From Alphaproteobacteria bacterium (GTDB lineage Bacteria; Pseudomonadota; Alphaproteobacteria; Puniceispirillales; Puniceispirillaceae): a stretch of 13,425 bases of DNA. Below, one piece after another: positions 1 through 6,018 of this stretch; the first letter of the stretch is position 1, and each line of letters starts with the position of its first letter. Location: positions 7,096 to 20,520 of the forward strand of contig WTHY01000007.1 in NCBI GenBank assembly GCA_011522945.1, written 5' to 3'. The notes below the pieces were generated by a model. It did no database searches. It was not told where the DNA came from and saw nothing but the letters and a program-made list of their open reading frames with translations. The position numbers were made by a program, and so were the translations under genes.

Positions 1-647
1 GGATTTTGTGGTGCAGAAATATCTGGATTCGCAATATATAATGGTCTTGGACGCGCTAATAATGCGTCAATCAGCTGATTATTTTGAGCTTCATCCCAGC
101 TGGTCGCACCTAGCATCACAAAGCTGTCGGCGGCCTCAAGCGCAGCTGTCCCGCCATCAAATCGGAGCTCACCCCCCTGTCCAATAGGTGTGGTTGCCCT
201 ATCCAAACTCATTAGCTTACCAACAGAGGCTGTATCTTTCAGGAGGTGCAAAAAGGCATCTCGCGATGATACAATATGATCTGGCTCTATAGATAATCCC
301 CAACTCTGATATTTCGCAGCCCGCCCTTGAGATGGGTGACTGGCGCCATTTGTTAAAATAATAACAGGCTTACCGGCGGCTTTGGCAGCATCTAGGAATT
401 GACTGATACCCGGGATGATATCCTCGCCAATATTTATCACCCCATACCCATCTAAAATAAAGGCATCTACCGCATCTATGATTGATGTCAGACTCTCAAT
501 TGATTGCGTGATACGCTCTGCAGTCTGAGGCAATAAAGGACGCAGCGCTTCATAAGCAGCTAGGGTTCCCATAGCATCTAACCTGGAGACTTCAGAAAGC
601 TGAAATGCTGCCCATCCGGCCTGTGCGCCATCACGTATTAACTGCAT
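1..647 (-). CDS. HAD superfamily class IIA hydrolase, TIGR01459-like (C-terminus cut by window edge)
   Basis: This is a partial gene: about 215 codons are visible and the 3' end lies beyond base 1. Family members are usually near 280-300 residues, so roughly the last third is missing. HAD class IIA proteins are cytoplasmic phosphatases of small phosphorylated metabolites; the substrate here is unknown. Motif I is FILDGYGVI, with the presumed nucleophile Asp66. The second Asp of the classic DxD motif is Tyr, similar to the DxWGV form I recall for the TIGR01459 subfamily. Motif II is ILTNGAS near residues 96-102. The segment YIANPD near 206-211 is the NPD motif typical of class IIA. The start at 647 is supported by AAGAGG about 9 bases upstream. 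It leaves an unusually long 60-residue lead before motif I, so Met26 (start at 572) is an alternative. The gene is divergent from the flavoprotein at 778. The family call is good; function is open. Confidence 0.8.
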   Translation of the reverse strand, partial: MQLIRDGAQAGWAAFQLSEVSRLDAMGTLAAYEALRPLLPQTAERITQSIESLTSIIDAVDAFILDGYGVINIGEDIIPGISQFLDAAKAAGKPVIILTNGASHPSQGRAAKYQSWGLSIEPDHIVSSRDAFLHLLKDTASVGKLMSLDRATTPIGQGGELRFDGGTAALEAADSFVMLGATSWDEAQNNQLIDALLARPRPLYIANPDISAPQN

Positions 648-777
648 AAAAAGACCTCTTACCTGTAACGCTATATCCAGCAGACTTGAGAGAAATTGTT
701 GTTAGTCATTGGATGTTCGAACTTTCAGCGCCAATCTATCAGGGCAGACATAAAAAACCTAGCAGGAGTATCTGTAC

Positions 778-1773
778 ATGGCTGAAGACATACTCATCAT
801 CGGTGCAGGAATCGCCGGCCTGGCAGCCGCACGAAAGCTGATGTCAGCTGGAAATTCTGTTCGTGTTTTTGATAAAGGGCGCAGGATTGGTGGCCGTGTA
901 GCCACACGCCGAGCAGATGGCTATATCTTTGACCATGGCGCACAATTTTTGACCGCCCATAAAGATAGCTTTTCTAGCCTCTGCCACGAAGCTGCATCGC
1001 AAGGCGCCTTAACAGTTTGGAACAGACCAAATGGCAAACAGGCTTTTATAGGCGGCACCATGATGCGTGATTTTCCAAGCTGGCTTGCTACAGTGCCAGA
1101 TGGCAGAGAGATTCCTATTCAGCAAGCTGTTGAGATCGCACAAATCACCGAGACAGATGGAAAAATTCATCTCTATGACCAGGATAATAGCCTGATAGCA
1201 GAGGGCGCCCAGCTCATAATCACAGCGCCTGCGCCGCAAACAGAACGTTTATTGCAGGACACTGCCCCTGAGCTCAGTCAAACTGCAGCCACAGCAACCT
1301 ATGATCCCTGCTGGACTGTGATGCTTGGCCTGAAAGATAATGAAGCTTCGATATTGCCGGAAATAGAATCACCTGATTCTGATTTAAGCTTTGTTGCAGA
1401 TAGCCGCTCACGCCGACCCCATAGTCATGGCGCAACAGACAAATCTGCCTGTCTTACACTTCAGGCAAGTGCACATTGGAGCAAAACACATTTAGAGGCT
1501 GAAGCTGATGATATCATCAAGTTCGTTACAGGGCTCTATACAGCCCATCTTCAAAAGGCCGGGCTATCAATGCCAGAGATAAGCTATCAGTCAGCACATC
1601 GCTGGCGCTACGCAAAACTTGCCAAAGCTGCAGACGAAACTTATCCACGTAGCAGCCAGTCTGGCAGAGTACATCTTGCCGGAGACTGGCTTATCGCACC
1701 GCGCATCGAATCGGCCTTTATAAGTGGTGAGGCTGCCGCAGATGCCGTTTTACATCAACAGAGTCGCACCTAA
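778..1773 (+). CDS. NAD(P)/FAD-dependent oxidoreductase, renalase-like (COG3380 type)
   Basis: A 331-residue predicted cytoplasmic flavoprotein of the amine-oxidase/renalase superfamily. It starts with a Rossmann dinucleotide-binding fold: GAGIAG at residues 9-14 and an acidic residue (Asp32) closing strand 2, where it would bind the FAD ribose. The second FAD motif, GRRIGGRVATRR, is at 34-45. The C-terminal FAD motif LAGDW is at 300-304, followed by a helix (ESAFISGEAAADAV) that normally caps the pyrophosphate. The length and the FDHGAQFLTA segment after the GG motif resemble the bacterial COG3380 group. The reaction is not known for this group; renalases oxidise dihydronicotinamide isomers, but I see nothing that proves that here. 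The ATG is preceded by AGGAG at 764-768, 9 bases upstream, which fixes the start. The stop overlaps the stop of the convergent DM13 gene by three bases. No terminator is visible between the two. Confidence 0.85.
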   Translation: MAEDILIIGAGIAGLAAARKLMSAGNSVRVFDKGRRIGGRVATRRADGYIFDHGAQFLTAHKDSFSSLCHEAASQGALTVWNRPNGKQAFIGGTMMRDFPSWLATVPDGREIPIQQAVEIAQITETDGKIHLYDQDNSLIAEGAQLIITAPAPQTERLLQDTAPELSQTAATATYDPCWTVMLGLKDNEASILPEIESPDSDLSFVADSRSRRPHSHGATDKSACLTLQASAHWSKTHLEAEADDIIKFVTGLYTAHLQKAGLSMPEISYQSAHRWRYAKLAKAADETYPRSSQSGRVHLAGDWLIAPRIESAFISGEAAADAVLHQQSRT

Positions 1774-2285
1774 TTTAAGGCAGCAGCGGTAATAAATTCT
1801 CCAAATCGCTCACACCAGACAATCACAGCCTTATAATCACCTGGATTGATGGTATCTGGTACATCTAGGCTGAAATTTTCAAATGCCTTTACTGCGCCAA
1901 CTTCAGCAGACTGGTCTTTGATTTCGTAAAAAGCAGCCTCCGTTTCTACAAATTCTGGCGTCAGATAGAGCCTGTAATCAGGTCCAGGCGAAACCTTGCC
2001 ATCAAGCCAGACCCTGTTTCCATCTGCATATATGTTTCCCTCACCCCAGTGGAATGCGTCTGAGCCTGCCAACGCTTTGATAAAGGTGCCAGAACGCAAA
2101 CTGCCACTTTCCTGGGCCTCAGTAGTGATTTGGGCGATTTCTGTCTCACTTAGCCCATCTTCGGCAATCAGAATTGGTAATGTGTAGACACCTACGCCAA
2201 AGCCTATCACGAGGCCGACAACAAGATTGGCGCCGCCAAATAAAAAGGGATGCTTGCGAAACCAACCTGTTAGAAATCCTATCAT
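1770..2285 (-). CDS. DM13 domain protein with N-terminal membrane anchor
   Basis: A 171-residue protein with one hydrophobic segment at about residues 13-38, after a short basic N-terminus (WFRKH). This suggests a single-span inner-membrane anchor with the rest in the periplasm. Residues 60-171 match a DM13 domain: GSLRSGTFIKAL, HWGEGNIYADGNRVWL, a LYLTP strand, and the closing YKAVIVWC followed by ITAAAL. Cys158 in that closing motif is the Cys conserved in DM13 domains, which have been proposed to carry out redox or electron transfer; that role is a prediction. In many bacteria the domain sits in small exported proteins of unknown function. The start is supported by GAGG about 5 bases upstream of the ATG at 2285. 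It converges on the flavoprotein gene with overlapping stop codons, so a shared redox theme is conceivable but unproven. Confidence 0.8.
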   Translation of the reverse strand: MIGFLTGWFRKHPFLFGGANLVVGLVIGFGVGVYTLPILIAEDGLSETEIAQITTEAQESGSLRSGTFIKALAGSDAFHWGEGNIYADGNRVWLDGKVSPGPDYRLYLTPEFVETEAAFYEIKDQSAEVGAVKAFENFSLDVPDTINPGDYKAVIVWCERFGEFITAAALN

Positions 2286-2367
2286 GACTGCCTCATTTTA
2301 TATGGTTATATAGATGCTTATAATCTTGGTTATGCTGTTTACCGGGCGGATTTTCAGCACGGTCTTC

Positions 2368-2395
2368 TAGCAGAATGTCAACAGTTTAGCAGAAT
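2368..2395. repeat. Direct repeat pair TAGCAGAAT, possible operator
   Basis: Two identical 9-base copies lie at 2368-2376 and 2387-2395, with starts 19 bases apart. Read on the minus strand they are ATTCTGCTA and bracket a TTGACA hexamer at 2381-2376 that could be a -35 element of the DM13 gene. The spacing is close to two helical turns, which would suit a dimeric regulator, but a chance match is not excluded. Confidence 0.3.
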
Positions 2396-2421
2396 TAACC
2401 ATTGGGTAAATGCATAGACCG

Positions 2422-2448
2422 TTGAATATGTGTGCTGAACATATTCAA
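2422..2448. repeat. Perfect 10-bp inverted repeat upstream of the rplU promoter
   Basis: The left arm TTGAATATGT (2422-2431) and right arm ACATATTCAA (2439-2448) are exact reverse complements around a 7-base centre. The arms are AT-rich and no T-run follows on either strand, so it is a poor intrinsic terminator. It ends 51 bases before the -35 of the rplU promoter and is better explained as a protein-binding site, though a transcript hairpin is possible. Confidence 0.5.
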
Positions 2449-2499
2449 ATGCTGGATTTGCCATATGTTTTACTAGGCTTGGAATCTGCTGCTTTAGGC

Positions 2500-2527
2500 T
2501 TGACATAAGATGACAGGTGCGTATATT
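2500..2527 (+). promoter_or_regulatory. Sigma-70-type promoter for rplU-rpmA
   Basis: A consensus -35 TTGACA at 2500-2505 and a near-consensus -10 TATATT at 2522-2527 are separated by 16 bases. Transcription would start near 2534, giving a 5' leader of about 145 bases. This is the best promoter match I found in the window, and it sits where strong expression of two ribosomal proteins is needed. Confidence 0.7.
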
Positions 2528-2533
2528 CCGCAA

Positions 2534-2679
2534 GCTCATCAGACATATAGGTCCTGTGACGTAGATATGTTTTATGATAACGGTAATCCAGCACGGCACG
2601 CCACACTCTGTAATGCAGGAAATTATGCAACTCAGAGCTTTGAGTATGGGGTCGTCGTCTAAATATTGAGGGTATCGCC
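2534..2679 (+). promoter_or_regulatory. Long 5' leader of rplU mRNA
   Basis: The stretch between the predicted transcription start and the rplU ATG is about 145 bases, long for a simple leader. Just before the ribosome site it holds a small hairpin, CTCAG(AGCT)TTGAG at 2631-2644 with one G-T pair. Ribosomal protein operons are often autoregulated through such leaders, but I do not recognise a known L21 leader structure here, so a regulatory role is only a suggestion. Confidence 0.3.
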
Positions 2680-3159
2680 ATGTTTGCAGTGGTGAAGACA
2701 GGCGGAAAGCAATATCGCGTCGCCAAAGATGATAAAATTCTGGTAGAATCTATCAAGGCTGAAGAAGGCGCAACTGTCGCTTTGGATCAGGTTATGATGG
2801 TCGGTGAAAATGGCAGTGTGACTGTCGGCACACCACTTGTGAAAGATGCAGTGGTTTCAGCTGAAGTTGTAAGCCAGACACGTGGGCCAAAGATCATTAT
2901 CTTCCGCCGCAAGCGTCGTAAGAACCATCGCCGCACACAAGGCCATCGCCAGGATCTGACATTATTGAAGATCACTGACATTAGCCTTGATGGCAAGCCA
3001 AAGGCTGCGAAGAAAGCTGCTGCAAAGGCAGATGACGCCGCGCCAAAGGCTGCGAAAAAGACAGCAAAGAAAGCGGCTGCTAAAACAGCTGCTAAAAAGG
3101 CCGCACCAAAAGCTGCTGCAAAAAAGTCAGCGAAAAAAGCGGCAGCTAAAGGAGAGTAA
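2680..3159 (+). CDS. rplU: 50S ribosomal protein L21 with Lys/Ala-rich C-terminal tail
   Basis: The first ~104 residues are a standard L21: MFAVVKTGGKQYRV at the start, the basic RRKRRKNHRRTQGHRQ segment at 77-91 that contacts 23S rRNA, and the end LTLLKITDI. L21 is normally about 103 residues. Here a 54-residue extension (106-159) follows; 19 residues are Lys and 25 are Ala in repeated AAK/KKAAAK patterns, resembling histone H1 tails. The extension is in frame, uninterrupted, and read straight into the rpmA ribosome site, so it looks genuine. Tailed L21 proteins occur in some alphaproteobacteria. The tail is probably disordered or helical on RNA, and may bind rRNA or other nucleic acid (inference). 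The start is supported by GAGGG at 2668-2672, 7 bases upstream. It is the first gene of a two-gene operon with rpmA, with a 3-base gap. Confidence 0.95.
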   Translation: MFAVVKTGGKQYRVAKDDKILVESIKAEEGATVALDQVMMVGENGSVTVGTPLVKDAVVSAEVVSQTRGPKIIIFRRKRRKNHRRTQGHRQDLTLLKITDISLDGKPKAAKKAAAKADDAAPKAAKKTAKKAAAKTAAKKAAPKAAAKKSAKKAAAKGE

Positions 3160-3162
3160 CAG

Positions 3163-3432
3163 ATGGCACATAAAAAAGCAGGTGGTAGCTCCCGTAACGG
3201 TCGTGATTCCGCAGGTCGCCGTCTTGGTGTAAAGAAGTTTGGCGGTGAATCTGTGATTGCAGGCAATATCATCATTCGCCAGCGTGGTACGAAATACCAC
3301 CCAGGCGCAAATGTTGGCATGGGTAAAGACCACACCCTTTTTGCATTAACTGACGGCAAGGTGAGCTTCCAGCAAAAGTCACGTGGCCGTATGTTTGTTC
3401 AGGTTCAAGACCTAGCTGAGGCTGCAGAATAA
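3163..3432 (+). CDS. rpmA: 50S ribosomal protein L27
   Basis: This is an 89-residue L27 of normal length. The N-terminus MAHKKAGGSSRNGRDS is the conserved flexible arm that reaches the peptidyl-transferase centre and helps place tRNA ends. It is followed by the RLGVKKFGGE and GNIIIRQRGTKYHPG core strands. There is no N-terminal propeptide of the kind cleaved in Firmicutes. It lies 3 bases after rplU, and its ribosome site (GGAG at 3151-3154) is made of the last rplU codons, so translation of the two is probably coupled. The operon ends at the strong terminator at 3467. Confidence 0.97.
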   Translation: MAHKKAGGSSRNGRDSAGRRLGVKKFGGESVIAGNIIIRQRGTKYHPGANVGMGKDHTLFALTDGKVSFQQKSRGRMFVQVQDLAEAAE

Positions 3433-3466
3433 ACGCTTCACTGGCCTGAAACCGGCTAAAGAATTC

Positions 3467-3511
3467 GCAAAAGAGGGAAGACCAGTCAGGGGCTTCCCTC
3501 TTTTGCATTTT
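3467..3511 (+). terminator. Intrinsic terminator of rplU-rpmA
   Basis: A perfect 14-bp stem, GCAAAAGAGGGAAG (3467-3480) with CTTCCCTCTTTTGC (3493-3506), encloses a 12-base loop. The TTTT within the right arm and the following ATTTT serve as the U-rich release tract. It lies 35 bases after the rpmA stop and separates the ribosomal protein operon from obgE. The A-run in the left arm means it could also work in the other direction. Confidence 0.85.
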
Positions 3512-3530
3512 AGGCAAAGTAAAAACGAAT

Positions 3531-3558
3531 ATGGCATCGTCTTTACACAAGATATACT
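3531..3558 (+). promoter_or_regulatory. Candidate promoter for obgE
   Basis: TATACT at 3553-3558 is a good -10 element; ATGGCA at 3531-3536, 16 bases upstream, matches the -35 consensus at four of six positions. It lies just after the rpmA terminator, where obgE needs its own promoter. It would give a leader of about 150 bases. The call rests mostly on the -10 hexamer. Confidence 0.35.
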
Positions 3559-3610
3559 TTGGCGTGGCATATCGCAGATAGGCTGACGACGACAATAGCG
3601 GCATCGTACC

Positions 3611-3682
3611 GCAGATTTCATCTGCTCTAGCTATTAAGACATGAGCTAAGCATAATACGATCAAAGCTGGCGCAGCTCTTTT
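3611..3682 (+). promoter_or_regulatory. Small hairpins in the obgE leader
   Basis: Two compact stems lie in the leader: GCAGAT(TTC)ATCTGC at 3611-3625 and AGCTG(GCG)CAGCT at 3665-3677. The second is followed by CTTTT at 3678-3682. It resembles a weak terminator or attenuator about 30 bases before the obgE ATG, but a 5-bp stem and four T residues are too little for a firm claim. Confidence 0.25.
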
Positions 3683-3712
3683 GTGAGACAAACCCAATAG
3701 GTAGAGAGCGAT

Positions 3713-4759
3713 ATGAAATTTCTGGATCAAGCAAAAATCTTCATCCGGTCAGGTAATGGCGGACCAGGTGCCGTTAGTTTTCGCCGTGAGGCACATGTGC
3801 CCTTTGGTGGGCCTGATGGCGGTGATGGTGGCCGCGGCGGTGATGTCATTGCGCGTTGTGTCGGTGGTTTAAATACGCTGATTGATTATCGCTACCAGCA
3901 GCATTTTAAAGCAGCGTCTGGTCGTCCCGGCGCAGGCCGTGATAAAGCTGGCCTGTCTGGCAATTCTATTGAGATGCGCTTACCTGTTGGCACGCAGATT
4001 CTAGCTGAAGATCAACAAACCGTGCTTGCTGACCTGACGAAGGAAGGTCAGGAGATTATTCTGGCGCGTGGCGGTCTTGGCGGTAAGGGCAATGCCTATT
4101 TTAAATCATCGACAAACCGAGCGCCTCGCAAGTCTCAGCCTGGAACAAAGGGCACAGAAATGTGGGTCTGGCTAAGGCTGAAACTCATTGCTGATGCTGG
4201 GCTTCTTGGACTACCGAATGCGGGAAAGTCTACTTTTTTGAGTGTGGTGTCAGCCGCACGTCCCAAAATTGCAGATTACCCATTTACCACCTTACACCCA
4301 AATCTCGGTGTTGTCGGAATAGATGGGTCGGAATTTGTTATGGCTGATATTCCCGGCCTTATCGAGGGGGCGCATGAAGGTGCTGGTATTGGACATCGCT
4401 TTTTGGGTCATGTTGAAAGATGCCGTGTGCTGCTACATCTGATTGATTGCACGCATGAAGATCCTGTTGCCAGCTGGCATACGATTCGCCGTGAATTAGA
4501 GGCTTATGACGCAAATTTAGCCCAAAAACCTGAGATCCTGGCGCTCTCTAAGACAGATGCGGCACCGCCAGATTATCTTGATGATGTAAAAGCTGCGCTG
4601 CAGGAGGCAGGAGCTGGTGAGGTCTATTACCTATCATCAGCAACAAATGATGGTGTAACAGAGCTTTTGCGAGCTCTTATGTCTGTCATTACAGATACAA
4701 AAGATGCTGAAATCAAAGCTGCTATGCCTGAGACAGAATGGCACCCATCTGAAATCTAA
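3713..4759 (+). CDS. obgE: Obg-family GTPase (CgtA), ribosome assembly
   Basis: This essential GTPase binds the 50S subunit late in assembly and links ribosome supply to growth and cell cycle. The 348 residues show the glycine-rich Obg fold at 1-158 (GNGGPGAVSFRRE, GGPDGGDGGRGGDV, ARGGLGGKGN). The G domain follows: G1 GLPNAGKS 166-173, G2 threonines 192-193, G3 DIPG 212-215, G4 SKTD 279-282, G5 SSA 308-310. The G4 motif has Ser in place of the usual Asn of NKxD, a change I believe is tolerated in this family. There is only a short acidic C-terminal end and no large C-terminal domain, as is common for alphaproteobacterial Obg. The ribosome site is weak (AGG and AGAGAG at 3699-3708). It sits beside rplU-rpmA as in most bacteria but behind a terminator, so it is probably transcribed separately. 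Confidence 0.96.
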   Translation: MKFLDQAKIFIRSGNGGPGAVSFRREAHVPFGGPDGGDGGRGGDVIARCVGGLNTLIDYRYQQHFKAASGRPGAGRDKAGLSGNSIEMRLPVGTQILAEDQQTVLADLTKEGQEIILARGGLGGKGNAYFKSSTNRAPRKSQPGTKGTEMWVWLRLKLIADAGLLGLPNAGKSTFLSVVSAARPKIADYPFTTLHPNLGVVGIDGSEFVMADIPGLIEGAHEGAGIGHRFLGHVERCRVLLHLIDCTHEDPVASWHTIRRELEAYDANLAQKPEILALSKTDAAPPDYLDDVKAALQEAGAGEVYYLSSATNDGVTELLRALMSVITDTKDAEIKAAMPETEWHPSEI

Positions 4760-4788
4760 AAGACAGCCAACCCTCTATCCAGCATGAG

Positions 4789-4817
4789 CTGACAGGCTTA
4801 TACTCTTGTCATAAATA
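4789..4817 (+). promoter_or_regulatory. Weak candidate promoter for proB
   Basis: CTGACA at 4789-4794 (five of six matches to the -35 consensus) and TAAATA at 4812-4817 are 17 bases apart. Transcription would begin only about 10 bases before the proB ATG, which agrees with the lack of a ribosome-binding site there and hints at a near-leaderless message. The -10 match is poor and read-through from obgE is an equally good explanation. Confidence 0.3.
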
Positions 4818-4833
4818 TACTGATATACGCACG

Positions 4834-5985
4834 ATGAAGATGATGCAGAACCAAAACCTAACATCACCGCTAGACGCACTTGATACGGCTAAACGTATTG
4901 TCATCAAAGTTGGCTCAGCACTCCTGTTTGATGAAGCAAGTGGCGGCGCTAAGCAAGACTGGATGCAAGGTCTAGCACGCGATATATCAGCACTTCAGGC
5001 ATCTGGTAAAGATGTGATCCTTGTCTCATCTGGCTCGATTGCACTTGGACGTCGTTTACTTGGTCTGCCATTGGGACGCATCCGGCTTGAAGAAAAACAG
5101 GCGGCGGCGGCTGCAGGTCAGGTTGCCCTTGTGCAAGCCTGGTCAGATGTATTAGCCAAACATGATTTAAAATCAGCACAAATTCTACTTGCACCAGATG
5201 ACACGGAGACAAGGCGACGCCATCTAAATGCGCGTGCGACAATGAACACCCTGCTCGCCCTCAATGTCATTCCCGTTGTCAATGAAAATGATACGATCAC
5301 AACCTATGAAATTCGATATGGCGATAATGACAGGTTAGCTGCACGTGTTGCTGGTATGGTTGGGGCTGATTTGCTTGTCCTGCTATCTGATGTGGATGGC
5401 TTATATACAGCTAGCCCGCATCGTAATCCTGATGCCAGACATATTGAGCATATTGAGCAGATTACAACAGATATACTGGCAATGGGCGGCGGCACTGATA
5501 CAGATTTTGCCTCTGGCGGCATGGCAACAAAACTGGCTGCGGCACAGCTTGCGACACAGGCTGGTGTCACTATGATGATTTGTGACGGACGTGCAGAGCA
5601 GCCTTTATCTGCCTTGCGCTCCGGAGCGAAATCCAGCCTATTCCATGCAAAATTAAATCCAATGGCAGCACGGCAAAATTGGATTGCTGGCACCCTTGAT
5701 CCAAAAGGTAGCGTATCAGTTGATGCAGGCGCTTTAAAAGCCCTGCAAGCTGGCAAATCCTTATTGCCTGCAGGCATTATATCTGTCTCAGGCCAGTTTG
5801 AGCGTGGCGATGTGATATCTGTAGAATCAGCTTCAGGTGAAGAAATTGCCCGTGGGCTTACCCATTATTCCCATGCTGAGACAGATAGGATAAAAGGGCA
5901 GAAAAGTGCCGCATTCCAACAGCTGGTTGGCTTTGAGGGGCGGGCAGAGTTAATTCATGCAGATGACCTCGTCTTGCTAGACTAA
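4834..5985 (+). CDS. proB: Glutamate 5-kinase
   Basis: It catalyses the first step of proline synthesis, ATP-dependent phosphorylation of glutamate, in the cytoplasm. The 383 residues form an amino acid kinase domain (about 18-270) followed by a C-terminal PUA domain (about 290-383). Visible motifs are IVIKVGS with Lys25, LVSSGSIALG near 64-72, VNENDTI 149-155, GDNDRLAA 163-170, SDVDGLY 185-191 and SGGMATK 227-233. Family length is normal for the PUA-containing form, which is feedback-inhibited by proline in well-studied members. ATG codons at 4834, 4840 and 4843 are all possible starts, and none has a Shine-Dalgarno sequence. The next gene, proA, begins 33 bases after the stop, so the pathway's first two enzymes are made together. 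Confidence 0.96.
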   Translation: MKMMQNQNLTSPLDALDTAKRIVIKVGSALLFDEASGGAKQDWMQGLARDISALQASGKDVILVSSGSIALGRRLLGLPLGRIRLEEKQAAAAAGQVALVQAWSDVLAKHDLKSAQILLAPDDTETRRRHLNARATMNTLLALNVIPVVNENDTITTYEIRYGDNDRLAARVAGMVGADLLVLLSDVDGLYTASPHRNPDARHIEHIEQITTDILAMGGGTDTDFASGGMATKLAAAQLATQAGVTMMICDGRAEQPLSALRSGAKSSLFHAKLNPMAARQNWIAGTLDPKGSVSVDAGALKALQAGKSLLPAGIISVSGQFERGDVISVESASGEEIARGLTHYSHAETDRIKGQKSAAFQQLVGFEGRAELIHADDLVLLD

Positions 5986-6018
5986 CGCCAAGATACATAC
6001 AGACATAAAGAGATATCG

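Larger units (their letters stand above)
2286..2499. other. Non-coding region between the divergent DM13 gene and rplU promoter
   Basis: No credible gene is visible here on either strand; the short open frames lack ribosome sites and recognisable protein sequence, and there is no tRNA-like T-loop. What it does hold is a pair of TAGCAGAAT direct repeats and a perfect inverted repeat (both listed separately). It should also contain the promoter of the DM13 gene on the minus strand. A TTGACA reads on that strand at 2381-2376, but there is no good -10 element 16-18 bases further on. Confidence 0.6.

Noticed and set aside
711..728. GTTCGAAC resembling a tRNA T-loop or operator between the divergent HAD and flavoprotein genes
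   Set aside because: The flanking bases do not form a T stem and no other tRNA arms are present; as an 8-base palindrome alone it is weak.
2445..2756. Open frame of about 100 codons on the minus strand across the rplU leader
   Set aside because: It runs into rplU on the opposite strand, has no ribosome site, and its product resembles no family; it crosses the well-supported rplU promoter.
2787..3359. Long minus-strand open frame opposite rplU and rpmA
   Set aside because: Its Ala/Phe-rich product is the mirror of the Lys/Ala codons of the L21 tail; it is a composition artefact.
4547..4558. ObgE G4 motif reads SKTD instead of NKxD, possible loss of guanine specificity
   Set aside because: All other G motifs are intact, and Ser at this position is, as far as I recall, known among alphaproteobacterial Obg proteins, so I do not treat it as a defect.
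5440..5457. Tandem 9-base duplication CATATTGAG inside proB (HIEHIE)
   Set aside because: Only two short copies in a variable surface region between conserved motifs; chance or trivial slippage explains it.
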